A stretch of DNA of 64,000 bases from Neisseria lisongii (GCF_028463985.1 NZ_CP116766.1:1364001-1428000), one strand, 5' to 3'; positions 25,502 to 34,181 are shown, counted from the stretch's first letter. Notes: generated by a model not told the origin, from the sequence alone. Translations and numbers: made by a program.

Positions 25502-25715
25502 TATAGTGAAACAACGCCAAAGTAGTACAAGGCGGCGAGCCGAAGACAGTACAGGTAGTACGGGACAGGTTTTGTCCGGATTGTTGTTTAATCCGGTTAC
25601 AAAAACCGTTCTCTTTGAGCCGGGCGAGCCAACGCTGTAATACCTTTAAAGTGAATTCACGATAGTACGGCAAGGCGAAGCCAACGCTGTAGTGCTTTGA
25701 AGTTATTTCACTATA
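25502..25715. repeat. Nested or chimeric Correia-like repeats, 214 bp
   Basis: The outer ends TATAGTGAAACAACGCC and GAAGTTATTTCACTATA belong to one repeat type. Inside, a block from GTACGGGACAGG to AAAGTGAATTCACGATA belongs to the other type and is bounded by TAGTACGG on both sides, as if inserted at a TA. It separates the helicase and lactate permease genes. Confidence 0.7.
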
Positions 25716-25768
25716 ACATGCCATAAAAACAGCCCGAACCTTACGGTTCGGGCTGCATTGCCGTTGTC

Positions 25769-27412
25769 TTATTTGTTGAAGAAGATTAAGGTCCAAGGCA
25801 ATACGTATGCTTGCAGCAGAGTCATCAAGCCGACAAAGCAGCAGAAAATCAGGCTGTGTTTCACAGTGAAGCGGAACAGGTTGGATTCTTTGCCTTCCAA
25901 GCCCACTGCCGCACAGGCGATGGCGATGGATTGCGGAGAAATCATCTTACCGGTTACACCGCCGGTGGTATTGGCGGCTACGGTCAGTTCAGGCACAACG
26001 TTGATTTGGTGTGCAGTGCTGGCTTGCAGCGAGCCGAAGAGTGCGTTGGCGGAAGTATCCGAACCGGTCAGGAACACGCCCAACCAGCCCAAGAATGGCG
26101 AGAAGAACGGGAACACAGCGCCGGTGCCTGCCAAAACCAGTGCCAGCGTTGATGACAGGCCTGAATAGTTGGCAACGAAGGCAAAGCCCAATACCAAACC
26201 GATGGACAGGATAGACAGTTTCAATTCGTTCAGGGTTTCGACAAAAGTCGCCACTGCCTGACCCGGTCTCATTTTCAGCAAGGCTGCGGAAACGATGGCG
26301 GCGAGCAGAATCGCTGTGCCGACTGCGCCCAAGAAATCAACTTTGAACATGGCGGCATACGGAGTCGGTTCGCTGACAATCGGTGCGGCTTTTTGCACCA
26401 GATTGTGCAGACCCGGCCATTCAAATTGCACGGTAGCGGCGCTCAAAGCGGTTTTCACGCTCTTCAGACTCCACACGCTCACGAATACGGTCAGAATGGC
26501 AAATGGAGACCAGGCTTTAATGATTTGTGCGCCGGTGTATTCGCTGCTTTGACGTTTGGCCGGTTTTTTCATACCGTCGAAAGTGAAGATTTCTTTAGGC
26601 TGCCATTTTTTCAGGAAAGCAGACAGACACATCAGGCTCACCAGAGCGGAAGTTACGTCCGGCAATTCCGGGCCGATAAAGTTAGCGGTAATGAATTGGG
26701 TTACGGCAAACGATACGCCGGCAACCAAAACCGCAGGCCAAGTTTGACGGATACCGCGCATACCGTCCATCATCGCTACCAACCAGAACGGTACGATAAT
26801 CGACAGAATCGGCAACTGACGGCCGGCAACTTGGCCGATGTGGTAAGGATCAAGGTTGGATACTTGACCAGCCACCAAAATCGGAATACCCATCGCACCG
26901 AAAGCCACCGGCGCAGTATTGGCAATCAGACACAAACCGGCGGCATACAGCGGATTGAAGCCCAAGCCCACCAACAGCGCAGCGGTAATCGCCACCGGCG
27001 CACCGAAGCCCGCTGCGCCTTCCAAGAAAGCGCCGAACGAGAAGCCGACCAGCAGCATTTGCAGACGTTGGTCTTCGGTAATGGAAATCACGGAAGCACG
27101 GATAATGTCGAACTGGCCGGTTTTCACGGTAATTTTATACAGGAACACCGCCGTAATAATAATCCACGCAATCGGCCACAAACCGTAGGCAAAGCCGTAA
27201 AGCGCAGAAGAAACCGCCATGCCCACCGGCATACCGAAGCCGACAATGGCCACCGCCAAAGCAATCAGCAGGGTAAACAGACCGGCTTTATAGCCTTTCA
27301 GTTTCAACACGGTCAGTGCCACAAAAAAGAAAACAATCGGCAACAGCGCAGCGATTGCCGTCAGCAGCAGGCTTCCGCCCACTGCAGTATAGTTTTGAAC
27401 CCAAGTTTCCAT
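25769..27412 (-). CDS. lctP: L-lactate permease
   Basis: A 547-residue LctP/LldP-family proton symporter with about 12-14 transmembrane segments. Recognisable family stretches include FGAFLEGAAGFGAPVAITAALL, VAFGAMGIPILVAGQVSNLD and FLGWLGVFLTGSDTSANALFG. It imports lactate, a major carbon source for Neisseria. It is transcribed divergently from an LldR-like regulator, and a 17-bp palindrome of the LldR/PdhR type lies about 130 bp upstream of the start. A second, distinct permease is at 40744-42327. The gene symbol follows the family name; lldP is equally used. Confidence 0.93.
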   Translation of the reverse strand: METWVQNYTAVGGSLLLTAIAALLPIVFFFVALTVLKLKGYKAGLFTLLIALAVAIVGFGMPVGMAVSSALYGFAYGLWPIAWIIITAVFLYKITVKTGQFDIIRASVISITEDQRLQMLLVGFSFGAFLEGAAGFGAPVAITAALLVGLGFNPLYAAGLCLIANTAPVAFGAMGIPILVAGQVSNLDPYHIGQVAGRQLPILSIIVPFWLVAMMDGMRGIRQTWPAVLVAGVSFAVTQFITANFIGPELPDVTSALVSLMCLSAFLKKWQPKEIFTFDGMKKPAKRQSSEYTGAQIIKAWSPFAILTVFVSVWSLKSVKTALSAATVQFEWPGLHNLVQKAAPIVSEPTPYAAMFKVDFLGAVGTAILLAAIVSAALLKMRPGQAVATFVETLNELKLSILSIGLVLGFAFVANYSGLSSTLALVLAGTGAVFPFFSPFLGWLGVFLTGSDTSANALFGSLQASTAHQINVVPELTVAANTTGGVTGKMISPQSIAIACAAVGLEGKESNLFRFTVKHSLIFCCFVGLMTLLQAYVLPWTLIFFNK

Positions 27413-27543
27413 AGAAATTAAATCTCCGTTTTCTCAGAGGATACCGCCGAAAACACTTTCTTTCCCTACCGCACCCGGCACACAGCCTGCACGGAACATC
27501 CATAAAACGCTTCAGCGATACAGTCTTTTTTCTGAAAAACAAA

Positions 27544-27560
27544 AATTGGTTTAACCAATT
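27544..27560. promoter_or_regulatory. LldR/PdhR-type operator upstream of lctP
   Basis: AATTGGTTTAACCAATT is a perfect 17-bp palindrome of the AATTGGTNNNACCAATT kind bound by FCD-type GntR regulators LldR and PdhR. It overlaps the likely -10/+1 area of a minus-strand promoter with TTGACG at 27582-27587. Assignment to the adjacent regulator is an inference. Confidence 0.75.
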
Positions 27561-27861
27561 TTCGCCAAGATGCGTTAATTTACGTCAATTCAAAATGATT
27601 GTCAATTATTTTTTAAAATTCTCATTTTTTATTTAATTTCAAAATGATATGGTATAATTTTTTGAAAAACAGGCCGTCTGAAAATGTAAAGAAGCGAATT
27701 GACGGTAACAATATTTAATTATTAAAATAGCCGCCCGACAAAATATAGTGTATTCACTTTAAAACAATACAGCATTGGTTTGACTTGTTTTCATCTAAAG
27801 TAAACCCACTATACATACCAACAATTTCCGACCCAACCCCGCTATCAGAAACCGCAACCCC
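27561..27861. other. AT-rich intergenic region between lctP and the regulator
   Basis: Strongly AT-rich from 27585 to 27665, with a TATAAT at 27653-27658 that could serve the plus-strand regulator. A single uptake sequence lies at 27672-27683. A 70-bp miniature repeat with TATAGTG...CCCACTATA ends occupies 27744-27813. No gene is seen. Confidence 0.5.
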
Positions 27862-28638
27862 ATGAGCAAACTCGTCCGCCCGCAAAAAATCAGCGACCAG
27901 ATTTTAGCCGTCTTAGAAGAACGCATCGCCTCCGGAGAATATGCCGAAGGCGGCAAAATTCCGCCCGAACGCACACTGGCAGCAGAATTCGAAGTCTCCC
28001 GCCCATCGGTTCGGGCCGCCTTAAACATTTTAGTTTCCAAAAATATTTTAGAAGCCCGACAAGGCGACGGCTATTACGTTTCCGTCAAACCGCAGCAGGA
28101 TTTCCTGCAAAGCTGGCAGGAAATTTTGGGCAAACACCCCAACTGGGAACACGATGTTTACGATTTCAGTTGCCACATCGAAGGCTGCATGGCATCACTG
28201 GCGGCGCAGCGGCACACCGATGCCGATTTAAAACGGATTACTTTTTGGCTGGAAAAATTTGAAGCCGCCTGCGCAGAAGGCAATCTCGAACACCAAATCG
28301 AGGCCGATTCCAGCTTCCACCACGCCATCGCCGATGCCGCCCACAACCTGCTGTTCAGCCACTTATCCGGCAGCCTGCTGAAAATGCTCTACCAACAAAC
28401 CCGAAGCACAATTATCCGCACCCATTATTCGGACGACCCCCGCCCTACTTTGATTGACCACCACCGCACACTGTTTGAAGCCATCAAAGCCCGCCGACCC
28501 GAACAAGCCGCACGCATCGCCCGGGAACATTTAAACTTCGTCTCCCAAAGCGTGCGCGATGCCGCCGACTACCAAACCCGCCGGGAACACGCCGACACAT
28601 TGGCGCAACTGGATTTGGATAAAGTGAAAAACTGGTAA
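27862..28638 (+). CDS. lldR: FCD-domain GntR-family regulator, LldR/PdhR-like
   Basis: A 258-residue transcription factor. The N-terminal winged helix-turn-helix is at 1-75 (KIPPERTLAAEFEVSRPSVR). The C-terminal helical FCD ligand domain, at about 95-240, has metal/ligand-type residues in SSFHHAIADAAHN and IDHHRTLFEAI. Its divergent position next to a lactate permease with an LldR-type operator makes a lactate-responsive repressor the best reading. PdhR (pyruvate-sensing) binds nearly the same motif and cannot be excluded. Confidence 0.82.
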   Translation: MSKLVRPQKISDQILAVLEERIASGEYAEGGKIPPERTLAAEFEVSRPSVRAALNILVSKNILEARQGDGYYVSVKPQQDFLQSWQEILGKHPNWEHDVYDFSCHIEGCMASLAAQRHTDADLKRITFWLEKFEAACAEGNLEHQIEADSSFHHAIADAAHNLLFSHLSGSLLKMLYQQTRSTIIRTHYSDDPRPTLIDHHRTLFEAIKARRPEQAARIAREHLNFVSQSVRDAADYQTRREHADTLAQLDLDKVKNW

Positions 28639-28661
28639 CGGACAGTCCGAATGAAATATGA

Positions 28662-28705
28662 AAAGGCCGTCTGAAAATAAGAAACCCTATTTTCAGACGG
28701 CCTTT
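28662..28705. terminator. Paired-DUS terminator after the regulator gene
   Basis: An 18-bp perfect stem (28662-28679 with 28688-28705), loop 8 nt, 24 bp after the stop. Confidence 0.85.
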
Positions 28706-28760
28706 GTTTGGATTGCTATCGTGAATACACCCAATAATCCATACAATTTTTAAATACACT

Positions 28761-28861
28761 CGTCATTCCGAAGAAAGTCGGAATCCATCTGTCAGATTCA
28801 GAAACTGTAAAGAAACAGTTACCTAAGCCGCCAACATGGATTCCGACTTTCGTCGGAATGA
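28761..28861. repeat. Pair of dRS3-like repeats in inverted orientation
   Basis: CGTCATTCCGAAGAAAGTCG-type sequence at 28761-28788 and its near complement at 28836-28861 each contain ATTCCGA-N6-TCGGAAT. This resembles the neisserial dRS3 element (ATTCCC-N8-GGGAAT) that bounds intergenic mosaic elements; about 48 bp lie between the two. Confidence 0.7.
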
Positions 28862-28916
28862 TAGGCGTGTTGAAGTTGGAATGTACTGGAAATTCGGTTG
28901 ATGCACCATAGATACT

Positions 28917-28947
28917 AAAAACGGGCGAAACTACGCCGCCCGTTTTC
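28917..28947 (-). terminator. Terminator after the small basic protein gene
   Basis: On the minus strand ACGGGCG...CGCCCGT forms a stem followed by five T residues, immediately after the stop at 28949. Confidence 0.75.
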
Positions 28948-28948
28948 T

Positions 28949-29179
28949 TCATTTCCGCAACCAATGCGGATATTTCTCCGCTGAAAAGCGGCTTTTCCCG
29001 TCTTTGGCAAAACCATAAACATTGCTTACCTGTCTCAAGCAAAATGGCGGTTCTGTTTCGGCTGCCAAATGTTCCCGCACCAGCCGTCTGAATTTTCGGT
29101 TTGCCAGACGTTTATCTTGCTTTTCACTGCGGGCGCCGGTATGGCCAATCATAGGCGTTTTCTTGTAACTTCTGCTCAT
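28949..29179 (-). CDS. Small basic conserved hypothetical protein
   Basis: 76 residues, start MSRSYKKTPMIGHTGARSEK. Rich in Lys and Arg in the first half (KQDKRLANRKFRRLVREHL), with an acidic/aromatic tail ending YPHWLRK. No signal peptide or membrane segment. Short proteins beginning M(S/A)RSxKKTP are widespread in bacteria and remain uncharacterised; the charge suggests nucleic-acid or ribosome contact, but that is speculation. It has its own terminator. Confidence 0.7.
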   Translation of the reverse strand: MSRSYKKTPMIGHTGARSEKQDKRLANRKFRRLVREHLAAETEPPFCLRQVSNVYGFAKDGKSRFSAEKYPHWLRK

Positions 29180-29269
29180 TGTATATAATCCTAAGTAATG
29201 AATACTTAAGATTCTTTGAGCGTTACCCCGTATTTTGTTTTCATGATTTTATTCCTTAATTTATCTGCC

Positions 29270-29824
29270 TCACACCTGCGGCAACTTCAAAAACTGTTCC
29301 CGATAATGGCGCATTTCCTCAATGCTTTCCAAAATATCGTCCAATGCCAAATGTTTGCCCCGTTTCACCACGCCTTTGGCGACTTCGGGATTCCAGCGTT
29401 TCGCCAGTTCTTTCAAAGTAGAAACGTCTAAATTGCGGTAATGGAAATACGCCTCCAAACGGGGCATGTATTTCACCATAAAGCGGCGGTCTTGGTGAAT
29501 GGTGTTGCCGCACATCGGGGTGGCTTTTTCAGGAATCCATTGCGCCATAAAGTCTAGCAGTTTCTGTTCCACTTCCGCCTCGCTGTATGCCGACTCCCGC
29601 ACCCGCTGCGTCAGACCACTGCGGCCGTGGGTGGCGGTACACCATTCGTCCATTGCGTCCAACACTTCATCGCTTTGGTGGACGGCAAACACTTCCGACT
29701 GTGCCAACACGTTTAACTCAGAATCGGTAATAATCATCGCCACTTCGATAATACGGTCGGTTTCCGGATTCAGGCCGGTCATTTCCATATCCAGCCAACA
29801 CAGATTATTTGCACTTATTGCCAT
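29270..29824 (-). CDS. orn: Oligoribonuclease
   Basis: This 184-residue 3'-5' exonuclease of the DEDDh family degrades 2-5 nt RNAs, including pGpG. The first acidic pair is in CWLDMEMTGLNP (Asp12, Glu14), and further motifs are AVHQSDEVLD and NTIHQDRRFM with the catalytic Asp. The start at 29824 (MAISANNLCW) fits family length. The longer frame from 29857 would include an uptake sequence. Confidence 0.95.
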   Translation of the reverse strand: MAISANNLCWLDMEMTGLNPETDRIIEVAMIITDSELNVLAQSEVFAVHQSDEVLDAMDEWCTATHGRSGLTQRVRESAYSEAEVEQKLLDFMAQWIPEKATPMCGNTIHQDRRFMVKYMPRLEAYFHYRNLDVSTLKELAKRWNPEVAKGVVKRGKHLALDDILESIEEMRHYREQFLKLPQV

Positions 29825-29879
29825 TTTCAGACGGCCTCTCGTATTCAAAAATCTCAATTATAAAGGATTGTCGGTTAAA

Positions 29880-29933
29880 AGGCCGTCTGAAAACCGCATT
29901 TCCGCCATGCAGAATCCGGTTTTCAGACGGCCT
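29880..29933 (-). terminator. Paired-DUS terminator after fhs
   Basis: A 16-bp stem (29880-29895 with 29918-29933) just beyond the fhs stop on the minus strand. Confidence 0.8.
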
Positions 29934-29947
29934 GATCGGCAACAGGC

Positions 29948-31624
29948 TTAGAACAGGCCGTGAATCACGCCTTGTTCGTCCACATCAATGCGTTCGGCAG
30001 CCGGCACTTTCGGCAGCCCCGGCATTTTCATCATATTGCCGCACAAGACCACGATAAAGCCTGCACCGGCGGAAACGGTAATGCCCCGCACCTGAATGGT
30101 GAAACCTTCCGGTTTGCCCAATAATTTGGCGTTGTCGCTCAAGGAATATTGGGTTTTCGCCATGCAGACCGGCAGCTTGTCCAAGCCCAGTTTTTCCAAA
30201 GAAGCGATTTCCGCCAAGGCTTCGGCGCTGAATGCGACATCGTCTGCGCCGTACACTTTGCGGGCAACGGTACGGATTTTTTCGGGAATGCTCAAATCCA
30301 AATCGTAGGCGAATTGGAAACGGTTGGGCTGGGTTTCGATGGCGTTCACCACTTTTTGCGCCAAATCCGCACCGCCTGCGCCGCCTTTGCCCCACACTTC
30401 GGTCAGCGAAACCTCCACGCCGTGTTCGGCGCAGGCCGTCTGAATCATGGCCAGCTCGGCTTCGGTATCGGAAACAAAGCGGTTCAGTGCCACCACCACC
30501 GGCAGGCCGAAGATGTTTTTCATATTCGAGATGTGTTTGAGCAGGTTCGGCAGACCTTGGGCGAGTGCTTCAAGATTTTCTTCGCCCAAACGTTCGCGTT
30601 CGACACCGCCGTTGTATTTCAAGGCACGCACGGTTGCCACCACCACGGCGGCATCGGGTTTCAAATCCGCCAGTCGGCATTTGATGTCGCAGAATTTTTC
30701 CGCACCCAAATCTGCGCCGAAACCGGCTTCGGTAACGGCATAATCGGCCAGATGTTTCGCCAAACGGGTTGCCGTTACCGAGTTGCAGCCGTGGGCAATG
30801 TTGGCAAACGGACCGCCGTGAACAAATGCCGGCGTGCCTTCGATGGTTTGCACCAGATTCGGCTTGATGGCATCTTTCAAGAGCGCCGCCATAGCGCCGT
30901 GTGCATTCAAATCTTTGGCATAAACCGGGCTTCCGTCTTTGGCATACGCCACCAAAATATTACCCAAACGGGTTTTCAGGTCGGTCAAATCTTTTGCCAG
31001 ACAGAATACCGCCATCACTTCGGAAGCCACGGTAATATCAAAGCCGTCCGGCCGCATCACGCCGTCGGTCGGTTTGCCCATGCCGTTGATAATATTGCGC
31101 AACTGGCGGTCGTTCATATCCACCACACGCCGCCACAGCACCCGTTTGCTGTCGATATTCAGGGCATTGCCGTGGTAAATATGGTTGTCCAACATCGCCG
31201 CCAACAGGTTGTTGGCAGCGCCGATGGCGTGAAAATCGCCGGTAAAGTGCAGATTGATATCTTCCATCGGCAGCACTTGGGCATAACCGCCGCCCGCTGC
31301 GCCGCCTTTGATACCGAATACCGGTCCCAAAGAAGGTTCGCGCAAGGCTATCACCGAATCTTTGCCGATATGGCGCAAAGCGTCCGCCAAACCGATGGTT
31401 ACAGTGGTTTTACCTTCGCCCGCAGGTGTCGGATTGATAGCAGTTACCAAAATCAACCGCCCCTGTTTTTGCGGCAGCTTAAACGCCGCCGCCGGATCGA
31501 TTTTGGCTTTATAGTGGCCGTAAGGCTCGATATTCTCCGCAGTCAGCCCCAATTTGGCGGCAATTTCGCCAATCGGGCGCATGGTTGAAGATTGGGCGAT
31601 TTCGGCATCGGTTTTAAAGCTCAT
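29948..31624 (-). CDS. fhs: Formate-tetrahydrofolate ligase
   Basis: This 558-residue cytoplasmic enzyme makes 10-formyl-THF from formate, THF and ATP. The P-loop-like TPAGEGKTT is at 66-74. Other family stretches are GIKGGAAGGGYAQVLPMEDINLH (in part) and AFVHGGPFANIAHGCNS. Length is typical. Ribosome site AGGGGAC lies 6 bp before the ATG. It supplies one-carbon units independently of FolD. Confidence 0.96.
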   Translation of the reverse strand: MSFKTDAEIAQSSTMRPIGEIAAKLGLTAENIEPYGHYKAKIDPAAAFKLPQKQGRLILVTAINPTPAGEGKTTVTIGLADALRHIGKDSVIALREPSLGPVFGIKGGAAGGGYAQVLPMEDINLHFTGDFHAIGAANNLLAAMLDNHIYHGNALNIDSKRVLWRRVVDMNDRQLRNIINGMGKPTDGVMRPDGFDITVASEVMAVFCLAKDLTDLKTRLGNILVAYAKDGSPVYAKDLNAHGAMAALLKDAIKPNLVQTIEGTPAFVHGGPFANIAHGCNSVTATRLAKHLADYAVTEAGFGADLGAEKFCDIKCRLADLKPDAAVVVATVRALKYNGGVERERLGEENLEALAQGLPNLLKHISNMKNIFGLPVVVALNRFVSDTEAELAMIQTACAEHGVEVSLTEVWGKGGAGGADLAQKVVNAIETQPNRFQFAYDLDLSIPEKIRTVARKVYGADDVAFSAEALAEIASLEKLGLDKLPVCMAKTQYSLSDNAKLLGKPEGFTIQVRGITVSAGAGFIVVLCGNMMKMPGLPKVPAAERIDVDEQGVIHGLF

Positions 31625-31925
31625 GTTTGTCCCCTAAATGAAAAACGGCAAAACGATGGAAAATGTCCGTTATACCGGCTGTGCCTGCAAACGGCTGGAT
31701 TTTCAGCATAATCAGGTCTATTATACGGTTTTCGAGAATGAATCGCAGTAATTTTTTCTGAAACCGCAGATGGTGCAAAATACCCGAGCAACGTACCACA
31801 AACAATGCTGCTGAACATTTTTATCCCTGCTTGGACGTTTCACGATATTCAACTGCTTTTCTGCTCTTACAACCCGTTTTCAGACGGCCTTTTGTCCGCC
31901 GCACACCGTTTATCAGGAACAAAAA
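31625..31925. promoter_or_regulatory. Divergent intergenic region, fhs leader
   Basis: The minus-strand fhs leader contains a perfect TATAAT (31720-31725) with only a weak -35 about 17 bp upstream. A single minus-strand uptake sequence occurs near 31879-31891. Nothing else is recognisable. Confidence 0.35.
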
Positions 31926-32357
31926 ATGGAATCATCTGCATGGCTTTATTGGGCGCTTGCCTCCGCCGCTTTTGCCGCACTGACGGCGATTTTCGCCAAA
32001 ATCGGTTTGCAGGGCATCGATTCGGATTTTGCGACTTTTATCCGCACCTTGGTGATTTTGGCGGCGTTGATACTGTTTTTGACTTATACGGGAAAATGGC
32101 AGGGGGTTGAGGGTTTTAGCGGTAAAAACTGGCTGTTTCTCGTATTGTCCGGCTTGGCGACAGGCGCTTCGTGGCTGGCCTATTTCAAAGCGCTACAGTT
32201 GGGCAATGCTTCGCAGGTTGCGCCGGTGGACAAGTTGAGCTTGGTGTTGGTGGCGCTGCTGGCCGTTGTCTTTTTAAAAGAACGCCCTTCAACCCAAGAA
32301 TGGGCGGGCTTGGGTTTGGTTACCGCCGGCGTGTTGCTGCTGGCATTCAAACGCTAA
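31926..32357 (+). CDS. Single-domain EamA/DMT-family membrane protein
   Basis: 143 residues with four to five hydrophobic segments (WALASAAFAALTAIFAKIGL, FIRTLVILAALILFL, NWLFLVLSGLATGASWLAYF, LSLVLVALLAVVFL, GLGLVTAGVLLLAF). It contains one EamA unit where most drug/metabolite transporters have two. It ends in the family's LKERPSTQEWAGLGLV-type signature. Such half-size proteins are expected to work as dimers. Substrate unknown. Confidence 0.8.
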   Translation: MESSAWLYWALASAAFAALTAIFAKIGLQGIDSDFATFIRTLVILAALILFLTYTGKWQGVEGFSGKNWLFLVLSGLATGASWLAYFKALQLGNASQVAPVDKLSLVLVALLAVVFLKERPSTQEWAGLGLVTAGVLLLAFKR

Positions 32358-32436
32358 AACCGGTTTGAATCATCTGCAAACGCTGCGTAACGCTTGTCGC
32401 TTCACTTTAAAGCTAGCATTTCCCAATTAAATCCGC

Positions 32437-32480
32437 CAAGGCCGTCTGAAAACCGCAAACCCGTTTTTCAGACGGCCTTG
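32437..32480. terminator. Paired-DUS terminator between convergent genes
   Basis: CAAGGCCGTCTGAAAA (32437-32452) with TTTTCAGACGGCCTTG (32465-32480); serves the plus-strand EamA gene and the minus-strand secreted protein gene. Confidence 0.8.
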
Positions 32481-32488
32481 GCTCTGTT

Positions 32489-32764
32489 TTATTCGTACAC
32501 CACGCCCATCACCAATTCCTGTTCGTTGAAATTGCCGTACATCTGTTCCCAATCATGCGAGGCTTCAAACATATCGCATTCTTTGGAAAGCTCAAGTTGG
32601 CGCACGTTCATACCCTCCAAAGGCATACCGCCCAACACTTCGCATTCCAGCGGCGAAAAGGAAACGTTTGCCGATTGCGCTTCCGAATAGCTGATCGGAA
32701 ACGCCGCCAAGCCCAAAACAAATGCCATCAGCACCAAGCCTGTATTTTTACGGTAAATGTTCAT
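32489..32764 (-). CDS. Small secreted hypothetical protein
   Basis: 91 residues. MNIYRKNTGLVLMAFVLGLA and the following residues look like a Sec signal peptide with cleavage near YSEAQS. The mature part is about 60 residues, acidic, with two cysteines (LECEVL, KECDMF) that could form a disulphide. The start at 32764 has an AAAGGAAA ribosome site. No recognised family. It lies beside an AT-rich region and an S24 repressor gene. Confidence 0.6.
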   Translation of the reverse strand: MNIYRKNTGLVLMAFVLGLAAFPISYSEAQSANVSFSPLECEVLGGMPLEGMNVRQLELSKECDMFEASHDWEQMYGNFNEQELVMGVVYE

Positions 32765-33001
32765 CTTTTTTTCCTTTTGCCGATTTTTATCTAAAAAATC
32801 ATACTTCAACTACAGTTTTACTCACTTAAATCGAAAATTAAAAAAATAATCGTAACGTCGCTGCGAAAATCATTACAAAACCTTCCATAAATCGAATAAT
32901 ACTCAGAAAAAATTTAAAGTGCAATACTTTTTCTTATTTTTGCTAATTTTTTTCTTACATTTTTTCAAAAAATAAAGTAAACTATGCAAAAATTCAGCGC
33001 A

Positions 33002-33020
33002 ATACACAAAATCTGTGTAT
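33002..33020. promoter_or_regulatory. Palindromic operator candidate of the S24 repressor
   Basis: ATACACA-AAATC-TGTGTAT is a perfect 7-bp inverted repeat with a 5-nt centre, 15 bp before the repressor ATG. The position suits autoregulation. The surrounding 200 bp are very AT-rich. Confidence 0.55.
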
Positions 33021-33035
33021 CGAATAAGGAAAGAT

Positions 33036-33722
33036 ATGAATACTTTTAAAGACCGCTTGGCCTTTTTATGGAAAGACGAAGCCCGACAGGCCAAAATTGC
33101 CGCCGACATCGATATGACGATTGCCGGTTTCAGCCGTATTTGGAACGAGGGCGGCTTGCCGAAATCGGAAACCTTAAAGAAAATCAAACAGCTCAAAGGC
33201 TGCAGCATAGACTGGCTGCTCACCGGCGAGGGCGAGCCTTTCCCCGGAAGCACCCAGCAAAATACCACCGCCTACGATACTTTGGGCAATCCGGTCGATG
33301 TGGAAGAATTCGTCTTTGTACCGCGTTACGACATTCAGGCGGCGGCGGGACACGGTAGTTTTGTCGGCGACGAAACCCCGATTTTCACCATTCCGTTCCG
33401 CCGCAACTGGATCGAACACTACGTTACCCGAGACACCAAAAACCTGTCGGTGATTTCCGTTAAAGGCGATTCAATGGAAGGCGTGTTGAACGACGGCGAT
33501 TCGATTCTCGTCAATCACGGCGAAACTGCGCCGCGCGACGGGCTGTATGTTTTACGGATTAACGACAATCTCTTGGTGAAGCGGCTGCAGGTTATGCCCG
33601 GCGGCATCATCAACGTGATTTCCGCCAACGAAGCCTATCCGACTTTTGAAATCGATTTGAAAAACCAGACCGACGATGTCGCCATCATCGGCCGTGTAGA
33701 ATGGTTCGGACGTACCATTTAA
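33036..33722 (+). CDS. LexA/CI-like repressor with S24 self-cleavage domain
   Basis: The protein is 228 residues. The N-terminal helix-turn-helix part is at about 1-65 (RLAFLWKDEARQAKIAADID, then SIDWLLTGEGEPFPG, typical of phage CI-type repressors). The C-terminal S24 peptidase fold has the nucleophile Ser146 in VKGDSMEGVL, the general base Lys182 in NLLVKRLQ, and an Ala-Gly cleavage bond in QAAAGHGSF near 104-105. All parts needed for RecA-stimulated autocleavage are present. No prophage genes surround it, so it may be a remnant or a domesticated stress regulator. Targets unknown. Confidence 0.85.
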   Translation: MNTFKDRLAFLWKDEARQAKIAADIDMTIAGFSRIWNEGGLPKSETLKKIKQLKGCSIDWLLTGEGEPFPGSTQQNTTAYDTLGNPVDVEEFVFVPRYDIQAAAGHGSFVGDETPIFTIPFRRNWIEHYVTRDTKNLSVISVKGDSMEGVLNDGDSILVNHGETAPRDGLYVLRINDNLLVKRLQVMPGGIINVISANEAYPTFEIDLKNQTDDVAIIGRVEWFGRTI

Positions 33723-33827
33723 GCCCGTCCTGTAATCACGTCCTGCGGCAAAATGCGGCTGAACTTGCCTTAGCCGCCGGTTTGAGCGACAATACCGTAA
33801 TAATATTCATATAAAAGGAATCACATC

Positions 33828-34166
33828 ATGTCAGACGAAAATCCGATTATCTTTACCGACAGCTGCTGCACCAAAGTGGCTGATTTGATTGCCGAAGAAA
33901 ACAATCCCGATTTGAAACTGCGTGTATTCGTCAATGGTGGCGGCTGCTCCGGCTTCCAATACGGTTTTACTTTTGACGAAATCAAAAATGATGATGATTT
34001 TGAAATCGTCAAAAACGGGCTGACTTTTTTGGTCGATCCGATGAGCTATCAATATCTGGTCGGCGCTGAAATCGACTACACCGAAAGCCTGCAGGGTTCG
34101 CAATTCGTTATCCGTAATCCGAATGCGGAAACCACCTGCGGCTGCGGCTCTTCCTTCTCGGTTTAG
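33828..34166 (+). CDS. erpA: Iron-sulfur cluster insertion protein ErpA
   Basis: A 112-residue A-type carrier that delivers Fe-S clusters to apoproteins. The three ligand cysteines are visible: Cys40 in NGGGCSGFQYGF, and Cys104 and Cys106 in TTCGCGSSFSV. Length and C-terminus match ErpA more closely than IscA. It has its own terminator with AT-type uptake sequences. Confidence 0.93.
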   Translation: MSDENPIIFTDSCCTKVADLIAEENNPDLKLRVFVNGGGCSGFQYGFTFDEIKNDDDFEIVKNGLTFLVDPMSYQYLVGAEIDYTESLQGSQFVIRNPNAETTCGCGSSFSV

Positions 34167-34181
34167 CGTCCGGCTTACAAA

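Noticed and set aside
27591..27610. Fur-box-like sequence upstream of lctP
   Set aside because: About 12 of 19 positions match, in a strongly AT-rich region where such matches arise by chance.
28716..29042. Minus-strand 108-codon frame over the dRS3-like repeats
   Set aside because: It runs through the inverted repeats and out of frame over the small basic protein gene; no ribosome site.
32489..33722. Prophage remnant around the S24 repressor
   Set aside because: Only the repressor is phage-like; neighbours on both sides are housekeeping or small secreted proteins, and no integrase, att site or structural gene is seen.
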